From the NCBI RefSeq assembly GCF_002001165.1, contig NZ_MUNQ01000010.1:246782-310781 (forward strand): 64,000 bases of DNA, read 5' to 3'. The notes under the pieces are model-generated. The model worked only from the letters and a program-made list of their open reading frames with translations. It had not been told where the DNA came from and made no database searches. Source of the stretch: Rhodanobacter sp. C05 (GTDB taxonomy: Bacteria > Pseudomonadota > Gammaproteobacteria > Xanthomonadales > Rhodanobacteraceae). Below are positions 37,548 to 47,959 of the stretch, piece after piece (position 1 is the first letter of the stretch; each line of letters opens with the position of its first letter). The position numbers and the translations under genes are program-made.

Positions 37548-38207
37548 TCAGAAGACGAACCGTTGTGACGGTTCGGCGTGGGTCAGATAGGGCAGGTCGG
37601 TTTCAAACAGGGTTTCTTCGCGGTAGCGGCCCGCACCTTCATGGGTCAGCAAGGTGACCTGCTGCACCGGCGACTGGCCGTGCACGACCAGCGCGCGACT
37701 ACCGGGCTTGAGCCAGGTCAGCCAGCGTGGGGGAATCTCGGACACGGCACCGGTCACCACCAGCGCGTCGAACAGCCCCTGCGGCTGCCAGGTGTTGACC
37801 GCTTCACCGGTGACCAGGGTGGCGTTGGCGATGCCTGCCGCGAGCAGGCGCCGGGCGGCGGCTGCAGTGAAGTCGGCGTGGATGTCGAGACTGGTCACCT
37901 GGGCCGACAGCGCAGCCATGCAGGCGGTAAGAAAACCCGAACCAGTGCCAATTTCAAGCACGTGATCGGTCGGCTGCAAATCCAGCGCCTGCAACACGCG
38001 ACCCTCCACCACCGGCTTCATCATCACTTCGCCATGACCCAGCGGCAGGCACAGGTCGGCGAAGGCTAGCTGGCGGTGCGCGGCATCGACGAAATCCTCG
38101 CGGCGCACACGGCTGATGACATCGAGCACACGGGCATCCAGCACCTCCCACGGGCGAACCTGGTTTTCCACCATGTTCAGTCGCGCCTGTTCGAAGTTCA
38201 TAGCCAT
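37548..38207 (-). CDS. Protein-L-isoaspartate O-methyltransferase family protein
   Basis: 219-residue SAM-dependent methyltransferase of the Pcm family, which methylates isoaspartyl residues in aged proteins as the first step of repair. It starts MAMNFEQARLNMVENQVRPW, typical for the divergent Pcm group found next to tolC. The SAM motif is VLEIGTGSGFLTACMA, followed by VTSLDIHADF (acidic end of strand 2) and FDALVVTGAV. This clade differs from canonical Pcm near the substrate loop, so repair activity is not assured. It precedes the tolC-like gene and is probably cotranscribed with it. Confidence 0.85.
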   Translation of the reverse strand: MAMNFEQARLNMVENQVRPWEVLDARVLDVISRVRREDFVDAAHRQLAFADLCLPLGHGEVMMKPVVEGRVLQALDLQPTDHVLEIGTGSGFLTACMAALSAQVTSLDIHADFTAAAARRLLAAGIANATLVTGEAVNTWQPQGLFDALVVTGAVSEIPPRWLTWLKPGSRALVVHGQSPVQQVTLLTHEGAGRYREETLFETDLPYLTHAEPSQRFVF

Positions 38208-38432
38208 TTGCTCGTGTCCCGTGCGGATCGAAAAAGGTCAAGAAGGATAAGCGCTTGGGCCTGGCCCCACAACGATGATCTGCGACAATGACAAGCCTGC
38301 CGGTTGTGCTTCAGGTCACGAAGTGCCGGAAGTCATCGCAAGCAGTTGACGGGCGTCACCTGTTGGCAGAGCTTTCGGAATTGAGCCTGAGAGTTGGCGG
38401 AGGCCATTCTGGAAAATAATTGAACTGTACCG

Positions 38433-38438
38433 TATAAT
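38433..38438 (+). promoter_or_regulatory. Candidate -10 element (TATAAT) of the TetR-family gene
   Basis: A perfect TATAAT 33 bases before the start codon. The surrounding ACTGTACCGTATAATAAAGT resembles half-sites of TetR/AcrR efflux regulators (GTACCGTA), which would suit autorepression. No good -35 box is seen 17 bases upstream. Confidence 0.45.
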
Positions 38439-38471
38439 AAAGTCTGGCTATTCATTTGTGAAGGTGCGGGC

Positions 38472-39125
38472 ATGGTTATCAGCGCGCAAATCAGGTCCCA
38501 GCAAGGCCCAGGTCGGCCGAAGGACATGGAGAAGCGTGCGGCAATTCTGGCGGCCGCCAAGGCGCTGTTCATCCGCAATGCGTTTGCCGGCACCAGCATG
38601 GATGCCATCGCAGCGGATGCCGGTGTGTCCAAGCTTACCGTGTACAGCCATTTCGGCGACAAGGACAACCTGTTTCGCGAAGTGATCCGATCGCGGATCC
38701 AGGATCTGCTGCCGGAAGAGACGTATGCCTTCGACGCGCACCTAGGTATCCGTGACACCTTGTTGCGGGTGGCGTTGACCCATGCCCATCTGGACTGCAA
38801 TGCGGAAACCGTGGGCACTTTCCGCGCCATCCTCAGCGATTGTCGGCAGGGCAATCCGCGCTACGGCCGGCTGATCTGGGAGGAAGGGACGACCCGCACG
38901 CATGGCCTGATGGAACGCCTGCTGCATCAGGCGGTTGGCGCCGGCCAGCTGGAGATCGAGGATGTACCGCGCGCCTGCGTGCAGTTCCTCACCCTGATCA
39001 AGGGCAATCTGATGATGCGTCAGATGTTTGGCTGTGCTGATTGTCCCGAGAGCTACGCCGAGGAAATCGAGAGCACTGCGCGTGCTGGCGTCACGATGTT
39101 CCTGCGCGCCTACCTGCCGCGCTGA
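38472..39125 (+). CDS. TetR/AcrR family transcriptional regulator
   Basis: 217-residue one-component repressor. The N-terminal helix-turn-helix is classic (ILAAAKALFIRNAFAGTSMDAIAADAGVSKLTVYSHFGDKDNLF, residues about 24-68). The C-terminal ligand domain resembles AefR-type regulators (TFRAILSDCRQGNPRYGRLIWEEG). A run GPGRPKDMEKR precedes the DNA-binding domain. It lies divergent from the pcm-tolC pair, so efflux or envelope genes are reasonable targets. A Cys pair (MFGCADCPES) near the C-terminus might be redox- or metal-sensitive, but this is speculative. Confidence 0.9.
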   Translation: MVISAQIRSQQGPGRPKDMEKRAAILAAAKALFIRNAFAGTSMDAIAADAGVSKLTVYSHFGDKDNLFREVIRSRIQDLLPEETYAFDAHLGIRDTLLRVALTHAHLDCNAETVGTFRAILSDCRQGNPRYGRLIWEEGTTRTHGLMERLLHQAVGAGQLEIEDVPRACVQFLTLIKGNLMMRQMFGCADCPESYAEEIESTARAGVTMFLRAYLPR

Positions 39126-39173
39126 GCCGCGACACTCGCCGATCACCCCGCTTCGTGTTTGAATAACCCGGTT

Positions 39174-41245
<2,072 letters not shown>

Positions 41246-41254
41246 GGGTCGTCG

Positions 41255-43093
41255 ATGAAGCTCTCAGTTCCGTTCGTCCAGTTGCCGCTGCATTTCGATA
41301 CTGAACGGTTGTCTGAAGAGGTGCTTGCTTTTGACAGATCCTGCTGGCGTCTCCACCCCCAGAAGTTTCCCGGCAATTTTGCGTTGCCGCTGATTTCGGT
41401 TAACGGCAATCCCGACAATGACGCCATCAACGGCCCGATGCGGCCAACAGCCTATCTCGAACAATGTCCCTATCTGACCCAGGTGCTGCATCGGATAGGT
41501 GCTGTGTGGGGGCGCACGCGTCTGATGAAGTTGAGCGGACACGCCGAGGTCGCACCGCACGCCGATGTCAGCTACTACTGGCGCGAGCGCACGCGTGTCC
41601 ACGTACCGATCGTGACCAAGCCAACCGTTCGGTTCTTCTGTGGCGAAGCTGAAGTCAACATGGCGGCCGGTGAATGCTGGATTTTCGATACCTGGCGCAG
41701 TCATAAGGTGATCAATGGCGACGAGGACGAACGGATTCATCTGGTGGCAGATACGGTCGGCAGTGAGGGATTCTGGGATCTGGTCAATCGCGGCCGGGCC
41801 CCAGGGCATCCTGGTTTCGAGGGCTGGCGCGAAGAAGCTGTTGCAGCGACGCCCGAAGAACGTCCCACGCTGATATATGAGTCAGTCAATGTGCCGGTGG
41901 TGATGACTCCATGGGAACTACAGGAACACTTGGTCTTCCTTCTCGGGGAAGTGCAACCCCACCAGCAGCTGGCTACAGCGCAGCAAGTGGCAACGCAATT
42001 CATTACCAACTGGAAAATGCTGTGGGCGCAATACGGTACCGACCGCACGGGATGGCCGTTCTATCGCGAAGAGTTGAACGCATTCGCGCATGCCATGGAA
42101 AAGATCACGGCGCCGCTCATGCTAGTCAATGGCACAAAGGTCATGGATGCCCTGCGCCCCATGCTGCTGGACGTGGCTATCGCTGGTGCCGGCAAGGATC
42201 TCGGTGCCTACGAGCCGCGGCGGCCTGTGGTGTCCGGATCGCGGCCTGCCGTGAGTGATCGTGATGAAGTATTCGATCGCCCGGTGTTCATCGTCTCGTC
42301 GCCACGTTCGGGCTCGACCTTGCTGTTCGAAACATTGGCACAGGCCCCGGGTCTGTTCACCACCGGGCAGGAGAGTCATGGCTTGATCGAAGGCATCCAG
42401 GGGCTGCATCCAGCGCATCGGGACTATGAATCCAACCGGCTCGATGCGGCAGCGGTGACGCCAGTGCGGATGAAGGAATTGCGCGATCGCCTGCTTGCCA
42501 AATTGCGCGACAGAGAGGGACGGCCAGTATCGCAGAAGCCGATTCGTCTGCTGGAGAAAACCCCGAAGAACGCATTGCGCGTACCGTTTCTGGCAAAAAT
42601 ATTCCCGGAGGCGCAGTTCGTATATCTGTACCGCGATCCGCGCCGGACGCTGAGCAGCATGATTGAGGCTTGGCAATCTGGTCGTTTTCGCATGTACCCG
42701 GACCTCCCCGACTGGAATGGCCTGCCGTGGTCGCTGCTGCTCGTACCGGGATGGCGTGACCTGATCGGACGGCCGCTGCAAGAGATCGTGGCAGCGCAGT
42801 GGGAGACCACCACGCGGATCCTGCTGGATGATCTCGAGGCGCTGGCGCCCGGTCGTTGCCATGTGGCGCGATACGATGCCTTCCTGATGGATCCTGCGGC
42901 TGAGGTAGAGCGACTGTGCGGTGCGCTTGAGCTTGAGTGGGATCGTTCACTCGATGAGGTTCTCCCGCTTTCACGCCATACCGTTACCGAGCCTGCTTCT
43001 GACAAATGGCGTCGGCATGAGGATCTGATCGAACAGGTTGTGCCGGGCCTGCAGGCCACGCTCGATCGAGCCGAGCGGTTCGTCGCACGCTGA
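41255..43093 (+). CDS. Aspartyl/asparaginyl beta-hydroxylase domain fused to sulfotransferase
   Basis: 612-residue two-domain protein. Residues about 1-175 resemble the Asp/Asn beta-hydroxylase family (2-oxoglutarate and Fe(II)): His102 and Asp104 in APHADVSYYWRE, His150 in DTWRSHKVINGDED and Arg160 as probable 2OG contact. A helical linker (about 200-335) leads to a sulfotransferase domain. It has the 5'-PAPS loop VFIVSSPRSGSTLLFETLAQ (about 344-363) and the 3'-phosphate region YLYRDPRRTLSSMIEAW. The order suggests hydroxylation then sulfation of one substrate, a peptide side chain or a small molecule; this is inference. The ATG follows AAGGG by six bases. Nine bases separate it from thiC, so it may share the TPP-controlled transcript. 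There is no signal peptide. Confidence 0.85.
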   Translation: MKLSVPFVQLPLHFDTERLSEEVLAFDRSCWRLHPQKFPGNFALPLISVNGNPDNDAINGPMRPTAYLEQCPYLTQVLHRIGAVWGRTRLMKLSGHAEVAPHADVSYYWRERTRVHVPIVTKPTVRFFCGEAEVNMAAGECWIFDTWRSHKVINGDEDERIHLVADTVGSEGFWDLVNRGRAPGHPGFEGWREEAVAATPEERPTLIYESVNVPVVMTPWELQEHLVFLLGEVQPHQQLATAQQVATQFITNWKMLWAQYGTDRTGWPFYREELNAFAHAMEKITAPLMLVNGTKVMDALRPMLLDVAIAGAGKDLGAYEPRRPVVSGSRPAVSDRDEVFDRPVFIVSSPRSGSTLLFETLAQAPGLFTTGQESHGLIEGIQGLHPAHRDYESNRLDAAAVTPVRMKELRDRLLAKLRDREGRPVSQKPIRLLEKTPKNALRVPFLAKIFPEAQFVYLYRDPRRTLSSMIEAWQSGRFRMYPDLPDWNGLPWSLLLVPGWRDLIGRPLQEIVAAQWETTTRILLDDLEALAPGRCHVARYDAFLMDPAAEVERLCGALELEWDRSLDEVLPLSRHTVTEPASDKWRRHEDLIEQVVPGLQATLDRAERFVAR

Positions 43094-43265
43094 ACGATCA
43101 AGCACACTACAGGCAGTAAACAGGTCGATTGTGGTGCCTGCTGCGATGGGAGCCGGGTTGAAGCATTCTTCACCTGGCTTTTCCATGCGGATTCCTACGC
43201 TCTGCGGACTTACGGCGGAAATACGCGCCGATGCCCATTCCCACCTCGTCCCGCAGGAGCAAGCC

Positions 43266-43865
43266 ATGGCCAAGGCCAAGCCGTTCGTCAGTGATATCGA
43301 GAACATCCGCAAGCGTGCACGCAAGGACATCGAAAAAGGCGCGATGACCGCGGGCTACGGCGCCGACCGCGCCACCGTGGTCAAGCTGCTCAATCATGCA
43401 TTGGCGACCGAACTGGTCTGCGTGCTGCGCTACAAGTACCACTACTACATGGCGTCGGGGATCAATTCGCAAAGCGTCAAGGCCGAATTCCTGCAGCACG
43501 CGAACGAGGAGCAGGGTCACGCCGATCTGATCGCCGAGCGCATCACCCAGCTCGACGGCAAGCCGAACCTGTCGCCGGACGGTCTGCTCAGCCGCAGTCA
43601 TTCCGACTACGTCGAGGGCGACGATCTGGTCGACATGATCAAGGAGAACCTGGTCGCCGAGCGCATCGCGATCGACAGCTATCGTGAAATCATCAACTAC
43701 ATCGGTGCCGACGATCCGACCACGCGGCGGATGCTGGAAGGCATCCTGGCAATGGAAGAGGAACATGCCGAAGACATGAACACCTTGCTGGAACAGCTGG
43801 GCAAGAAAGGTGAGCCGGCCAAGTCAGCGCCGGCCAAGAAGTCCGCTGGCGACAAGCGCGGCTGA
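43266..43865 (+). CDS. Ferritin-like diiron protein (bacterioferritin/Dps-like)
   Basis: 199-residue four-helix-bundle protein with the full diiron ligand set: Glu in NHALATELVCVLRYKY, E-x-x-H in HANEEQGHADLIAERI, Glu in ENLVAERIAIDSY and E-x-x-H in LAMEEEHAEDMNTL. Such proteins oxidise Fe(II) and store iron or protect DNA from peroxide. The length is greater than bacterioferritin (about 160), with a basic N-terminus and a Lys/Ala-rich tail (PAKSAPAKKSAGDKRG) reminiscent of DNA-contacting tails of Dps. Heme-binding Met of bacterioferritin cannot be confirmed. The ATG at 43266 has AGGAG seven bases upstream. It converges with the oxidoreductase gene. Confidence 0.87.
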   Translation: MAKAKPFVSDIENIRKRARKDIEKGAMTAGYGADRATVVKLLNHALATELVCVLRYKYHYYMASGINSQSVKAEFLQHANEEQGHADLIAERITQLDGKPNLSPDGLLSRSHSDYVEGDDLVDMIKENLVAERIAIDSYREIINYIGADDPTTRRMLEGILAMEEEHAEDMNTLLEQLGKKGEPAKSAPAKKSAGDKRG

Positions 43866-43876
43866 GTTTGTTTGGC

Positions 43877-43900
43877 GGATGCTGCGCATGAGCAGCATCC
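43877..43900. terminator. Hairpin between converging ferritin-like and oxidoreductase genes
   Basis: A perfect 9-bp stem (GGATGCTGC with GCAGCATCC) and a six-base loop, without a T-run. A plausible bidirectional terminator between the two ends. Confidence 0.5.
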
Positions 43901-43912
43901 ACCAGCCGGGCA

Positions 43913-44929
43913 TCACCAGCCGACCAGTGCCAGCTTGCCGATCGAGGTGCCTGATTCGAGCTGGCGATGCGCCTCGCGCAGGTTGGCGGCGTTGATCGGC
44001 GTCAGCGTTTCAGTACGTGTTCCGCGCAGCTCGCCGGCATCGAGCAGTGCCGCCACGCGCTGGAGGATACGGCCCTGCTCGGCCTGATCCGCCGTCTTGA
44101 AGCGCGGGCGGGCGAACATCATTTCCCAGTGGATGCCGATGCACTTGGCCTTGTACGGGTCGCCGATCTTCAGTGTGCCGCTGGGTTCCACGATCAGGCC
44201 GACATGCCCTTGCGGCGCCAGCAACTCGCCCAGCGCTTCCCAGTAACGGTCGGTGTCGGCGAGATTGATCGCGGCGTCGATCTGCACGAAACCCAGAGAG
44301 GCCAGTTGTGACGCCAGCGGCTGCCGATGATTGATTACATGCTGCGCACCCATCGAACGACACCAGTCGATGGTCTCGGTGCGCGATGCGGTGGCGATCA
44401 CAGTGAAGCCGGCGCGCCGCGCCAGCTGGATCGCGATCGAGCCGACACCACCGGCACCACCGATGATCAGCAACGATTTGCCATCGCCACCGTGCTCGCT
44501 GTCGAACGGCATGCGCTGGAACAGCAGTTCCCATGCAGTGATCGTGGTCAGCGGCAGCGCCGCCGCGTCAGCCAGATCCAGCGACTTTGGCGCATGACCG
44601 ACCAGACGCGCATCGACAAGTTGGTACTCGGCATTGCTGCCCGGGCGGGTGACATCGCCGGCGTAGTACACGCGATCGCCAGGCGTGAAACCGGCGACTG
44701 ACTCGCCGATCGCTTCGACCGTGCCGGCCGCGTCATATCCAAGCACCTTCGGTTGTGCCTCGACCTGTGGCTTTGGCGAACGGATCTTGGTGTCGACCGG
44801 ATTCACCGAGACCGCTTCGACGCGCACCAGCAGGTCGTGTTCGCCAGGTACCGGCCTGGGCAGTTCGACATCGATCAGCGACTGCGGATCGTCGATGGGC
44901 AGATAACGGGTGAGGGCAATGGCTTTCAT
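43913..44929 (-). CDS. Zinc-binding alcohol dehydrogenase family (quinone-oxidoreductase-like) protein
   Basis: 338-residue MDR-superfamily NADPH oxidoreductase. The start at 44929 overlaps the upstream MFS stop as ATGA. It has the GroES-like N-domain (VRVEAVSVNPVDTKIR, VLGYDAAGTVEAIGE, FTPGDRVYYAGD) and a Rossmann domain with LIIGGAGGVGSIAIQLARRA. Catalytic-zinc Cys residues are lacking, so it is of the zinc-free quinone/enone reductase type despite the family name. With the MFS exporter and the divergent LysR regulator it may form a small detoxification unit for electrophilic compounds, inferred from context. Confidence 0.88.
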   Translation of the reverse strand: MKAIALTRYLPIDDPQSLIDVELPRPVPGEHDLLVRVEAVSVNPVDTKIRSPKPQVEAQPKVLGYDAAGTVEAIGESVAGFTPGDRVYYAGDVTRPGSNAEYQLVDARLVGHAPKSLDLADAAALPLTTITAWELLFQRMPFDSEHGGDGKSLLIIGGAGGVGSIAIQLARRAGFTVIATASRTETIDWCRSMGAQHVINHRQPLASQLASLGFVQIDAAINLADTDRYWEALGELLAPQGHVGLIVEPSGTLKIGDPYKAKCIGIHWEMMFARPRFKTADQAEQGRILQRVAALLDAGELRGTRTETLTPINAANLREAHRQLESGTSIGKLALVGW

Positions 44930-46269
44930 GACGACTCCATAACTGAGGTGTGGCTGATTTCGGAGGGTAGTTGCTCGGCATTCCGTAACAGAAACATCAT
45001 GCATAAGCCGATGTACGTGAGTGGTGATGCTGACGAAACCGAAGCTGGTCTAGAGGGCGGTTTCGGTACATGCCAACGCGATAGGCGGCGCGGTCGGCGG
45101 GAGTCCAAACGCACACTCCATAGTGCGACGGCAAGCCCGAGCACCGGCAGCAGGGCGGCAACCCAGGTCACCGCGCCGAGGCCAGGGCCATGGCTGATCA
45201 CCATGCCGCCCAGCCACGCACCGATCGCGTTGCCGAGGTTGAACGCGGCGATGTTGAAACTCGACGCGAGCACCTGGCCACCGCTGGCCTTCTGCAGCAC
45301 GCGCAACTGCAGTGGCGCCACGGTGGCGAACGCGGCGACGCCGAGCAGGCCGCTGAAGGCAATCATCGCCGGCTTGCTGTGCAGTGCGAACGTCATCATG
45401 CCGAGCACGATCGCCAGTGCCGCCAGCGAGCCCAGCAGGGTTGCCACCAGTCGTTTGTCAGCCAGCCGGCCACCGAGCAGGTTGCCGACTACCATGCCGC
45501 CGCCGAATACCAGCAGGATCGGCGACACCGCAGCGTCGGCGAAGCCGGTGACACGGGTGAGAATCGGCTGGATATAGGTGAACACCGCGAACACGCCGGC
45601 GAAGCCGAGCACGGTCATCAGCAGCCCGAGCAGCACCTGCGGATGCGCAATGCCCTTCAGTTCCTCGATGAACTTCATCGGTGCGCTTTCGCCGCGGCTG
45701 GCCGGCACCAGCATGGCGATGATCACGGTGGCGAGCACGCCGATCGCGCTGACCGCCCAGAACGTGGCGCGCCAGCCGAAGTGCAGGCCCAGCCATGCAC
45801 CGGCCGGCACGCCGAGCAGGGTCGCCACGGTGAGGCCGGTGAACATGATCGAGATCGCCGAGGCCTTGCGGTCCTCCACCACCAGCCCGGTCGCCACCAC
45901 CGCGCCCACGCCGAAGAAGGTGCCATGGGCCAGCGAGGTGATCACCCGCGCAAGCATCAGCACGCCGTAGCTCGGCGCCAGGGCGCTGGCCAGGTTGCCG
46001 ATGGTGAAGATCACCATCAAGGCGATCAGCGCGGTCTTGTGCGGCAACCGGCTGGTGGCGGCGGTCAGCAGCGGCGCACCGACGGACACGCCCAGCGCAT
46101 AGCCGGAGATCAGCAGGCCGGCCGCGGCGATGCTGACGTGCAGGTCGGCGGACACCTGCAACAGCAGGCCCATGATCACGAATTCGGTGGTGCCGATGCC
46201 GAACGCGCCGGCGGTCAGCGCGAACAGCGCCAACGGTGGGCGTGCTCGGGTGGTGGCAAGGGTGGACAT
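44926..46269 (-). CDS. MFS transporter, AraJ/YdhP-type, with atypical C-terminal tail
   Basis: 447-residue major-facilitator exporter of the DHA1-type AraJ/YdhP branch (small molecules such as arabinose, purines or drugs). The N-terminus LALFALTAGAFGIGTTEFVIMGLL, then YALGVSVGAPLL and RLPHKTALI, is typical, with about twelve hydrophobic segments. Family members normally end soon after the last helix (here near residue 390). This protein goes on for about 57 residues (SRRPRRLSRWHVPKPP to SHTSVMESS), a basic then Cys/Met-containing stretch unlike an MFS tail. It may be a shifted or extended end. Its TGA overlaps the next gene's ATG by four bases. The gene is divergent from the LysR regulator. 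Confidence 0.87.
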   Translation of the reverse strand: MSTLATTRARPPLALFALTAGAFGIGTTEFVIMGLLLQVSADLHVSIAAAGLLISGYALGVSVGAPLLTAATSRLPHKTALIALMVIFTIGNLASALAPSYGVLMLARVITSLAHGTFFGVGAVVATGLVVEDRKASAISIMFTGLTVATLLGVPAGAWLGLHFGWRATFWAVSAIGVLATVIIAMLVPASRGESAPMKFIEELKGIAHPQVLLGLLMTVLGFAGVFAVFTYIQPILTRVTGFADAAVSPILLVFGGGMVVGNLLGGRLADKRLVATLLGSLAALAIVLGMMTFALHSKPAMIAFSGLLGVAAFATVAPLQLRVLQKASGGQVLASSFNIAAFNLGNAIGAWLGGMVISHGPGLGAVTWVAALLPVLGLAVALWSVRLDSRRPRRLSRWHVPKPPSRPASVSSASPLTYIGLCMMFLLRNAEQLPSEISHTSVMESS

Positions 46270-46335
46270 GACGACAATCCGGAGGGAAACGATGCGTCAG
46301 CTTAGGCAGTTGCCTTTTCTCCAAAAAGCACCAAG

Positions 46336-46371
46336 ATGACTAATCATTATCAATGGATTATTGATAGTCAT
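46336..46371. promoter_or_regulatory. Overlapping inverted repeats in the MFS/LysR divergent promoter
   Basis: ATGACTA (46336-46342) and TAGTCAT (46365-46371) are complementary. Inside lies TATCAAT-N5-ATTGATA (46348-46366), with the T-N11-A-like dyad form of LysR-type operators. The region is AT-rich amid GC-rich DNA and the outer right arm overlaps the lysR-type start codon. Confidence 0.6.
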
Positions 46372-47290
46372 GGATCGTGTCGGCGACCTCAGCCTGTTTC
46401 TGCGCGTACTCGATCTGGGCTCGATCAGCGCGGCCGCGCGCAGCCTGGACCTGTCGGTGGCAGTGGCCAGCCAGCGCCTGAAGCGGCTGGAGCGTGACCT
46501 CGGCGTGCGCCTGCTGCATCGAACCACGCGCCAGCTGCACGCCACGCCGGAAGGCACCGTGCTGGCCGAACAGGGCCGTGCCCTGGTGGAGGATCTGGAA
46601 GCATTGACCGGTGGGCTGCGCCAGAGTGCCACCGAAGTCGCGGGCACCGTGCGGGTTACCATGTCGGCCTCGTTCGGTCGTCAATACGTCTCACCGTTAC
46701 TGCCGGAGTTCCTCGCCCTGCATCCGCGGGTGAAGCTCAGCGTCAATCTCAACGACCAGATGCTGGACCTGGTGGCCTCCGGTTTCGATCTGGCGATACG
46801 TGTTGGAGCACTTGGCGACTCCGGCCTGGTGGCGCGCAAGTTGGCGGCCAATCAACGTGTGTTGTGTGCGTCGCCGGATTATCTGCATCGGCACGGCACA
46901 CCATGCACACCGGCGGATCTGGCCGAACACGACTGCCTGCTGCTCGTCGGCAGTCAGGGGCGACAGGACGTGTGGCATTTCGGTGATGGCAATGGCGGCG
47001 AAATCGCCCAGCGCGTACAGGGACGCTTCGAGAGCAATCTGGGCGAACTGCTGCGCGATGCCGTCGTGGCCGGGCTTGGCATCGCCCTGCACTCTATCTG
47101 GCACGTGCATGAGGAGCTGCGTGCGCAGCGGCTGCAGATCGTGTTACCGGATTATCCGATCGCGGAAACCGGTATCTACGCGGTTATGCCGCAGCGCAGG
47201 CTGGTGCCACCACGGGTGCGCGCCTTCGTCGATTTTCTGGCCGAACGGCTGGGCGAGGTCCCGCCGTGGGAGCGAACGCGCCACCGCTGA
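46370..47290 (+). CDS. LysR family transcriptional regulator
   Basis: 306-residue LysR-type regulator. The N-terminal winged helix (RVGDLSLFLRVLDLGSISAAARSLDLSVAVASQRLKRLE) belongs to the CrgA/DsdC-like group that often controls neighbouring MFS or oxidoreductase genes. The effector domain has MSASFGRQYVSPLLPEFLAL, FDLAIRVGALGDSGLVARKL and the late GLGIALHSIWHVHEEL. It is divergent from the MFS-oxidoreductase pair, with palindromes between them, so it most likely controls that operon and itself. The C-terminal coding bases form part of a hairpin shared with the ppa gene end. Confidence 0.92.
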   Translation: MDRVGDLSLFLRVLDLGSISAAARSLDLSVAVASQRLKRLERDLGVRLLHRTTRQLHATPEGTVLAEQGRALVEDLEALTGGLRQSATEVAGTVRVTMSASFGRQYVSPLLPEFLALHPRVKLSVNLNDQMLDLVASGFDLAIRVGALGDSGLVARKLAANQRVLCASPDYLHRHGTPCTPADLAEHDCLLLVGSQGRQDVWHFGDGNGGEIAQRVQGRFESNLGELLRDAVVAGLGIALHSIWHVHEELRAQRLQIVLPDYPIAETGIYAVMPQRRLVPPRVRAFVDFLAERLGEVPPWERTRHR

Positions 47291-47300
47291 AGGTGGCGCG
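47277..47300. terminator. Hairpin between converging lysR-type and ppa genes
   Basis: A perfect 9-bp stem (CGCGCCACC with GGTGGCGCG) and a six-base loop that overlaps the last codons of the LysR gene. No T-run follows, so termination strength is uncertain. Confidence 0.5.
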
Positions 47301-47318
47301 CCGTCAGTCTGTCGGCTA

Positions 47319-47864
47319 TTACGCCTTGGCCGGCTTGCTGGCCTGGTAACGCTCGATACCGGCGAGGATCTCGGCCTTCGCTTCGGCGGCGCCGACCCAG
47401 CCCTCGACCTTCACCCACTTGCCCTTCTCCAGATCCTTGTAGTGCTCGAAGAAGTGGCCAATGCGCTCCAGCCAGTGCGGCGAGACGCCCTGCATGTCGT
47501 TGATGTGCGCGTAACCCGGGAAGACCTTGGGCGACGGAATCACGATCAGCTTCTCGTCGCTGCCGGCCTCGTCGGTCATCTTCAGCATGCCGACCGGATG
47601 GCAGCGGATCACCGAGCCGGGGATCAGCGACAGCGGCAGGATCACCAGCGCGTCCAGCGGGTCGCCGTCGCCGCCCAAGGTCCCCGGTACGTAACCGTAG
47701 TTGCACGGGTAACGCATCGGGGTGGACAGGATGCGGTCGACGAAGATCGCGCCGCTTTCCTTCTCCACCTCATATTTGACCGGCTCGGCATCCTTGGGGA
47801 TTTCGATGACGACGTTGATTTCGTTCGGCACGTCGCGGCCGGCGGAGACGAGATGCAGACCCAT
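47319..47864 (-). CDS. ppa: Inorganic pyrophosphatase (family I)
   Basis: Cytoplasmic enzyme that hydrolyses PPi to phosphate using Mg2+, pulling biosynthetic reactions forward. It is 181 residues, matching the usual hexameric bacterial form. The active-site signature is present: YPCNYGYVPGTLGGDGDPLD, with further Asp ligands in VGMLKMTDEAGSDEK and the late HYKDLEKGKWVKVEGW. The ATG at 47864 follows AAGGA by seven bases. It is one of three pyrophosphate-using genes in the window, beside the H+-pyrophosphatase and PPi-phosphofructokinase. Having a soluble PPase with PPi-dependent energy enzymes implies separate control of the PPi pool. Confidence 0.96.
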   Translation of the reverse strand: MGLHLVSAGRDVPNEINVVIEIPKDAEPVKYEVEKESGAIFVDRILSTPMRYPCNYGYVPGTLGGDGDPLDALVILPLSLIPGSVIRCHPVGMLKMTDEAGSDEKLIVIPSPKVFPGYAHINDMQGVSPHWLERIGHFFEHYKDLEKGKWVKVEGWVGAAEAKAEILAGIERYQASKPAKA

Positions 47865-47959
47865 GGGAGTTCCTTGCTGGAATGGGGGTTGGAAAGCCCG
47901 CAAGGATACGCCAAACGCTGTTGCGCCGCAGCAGCGACGGTCGTCAATGCCGACTCTGC

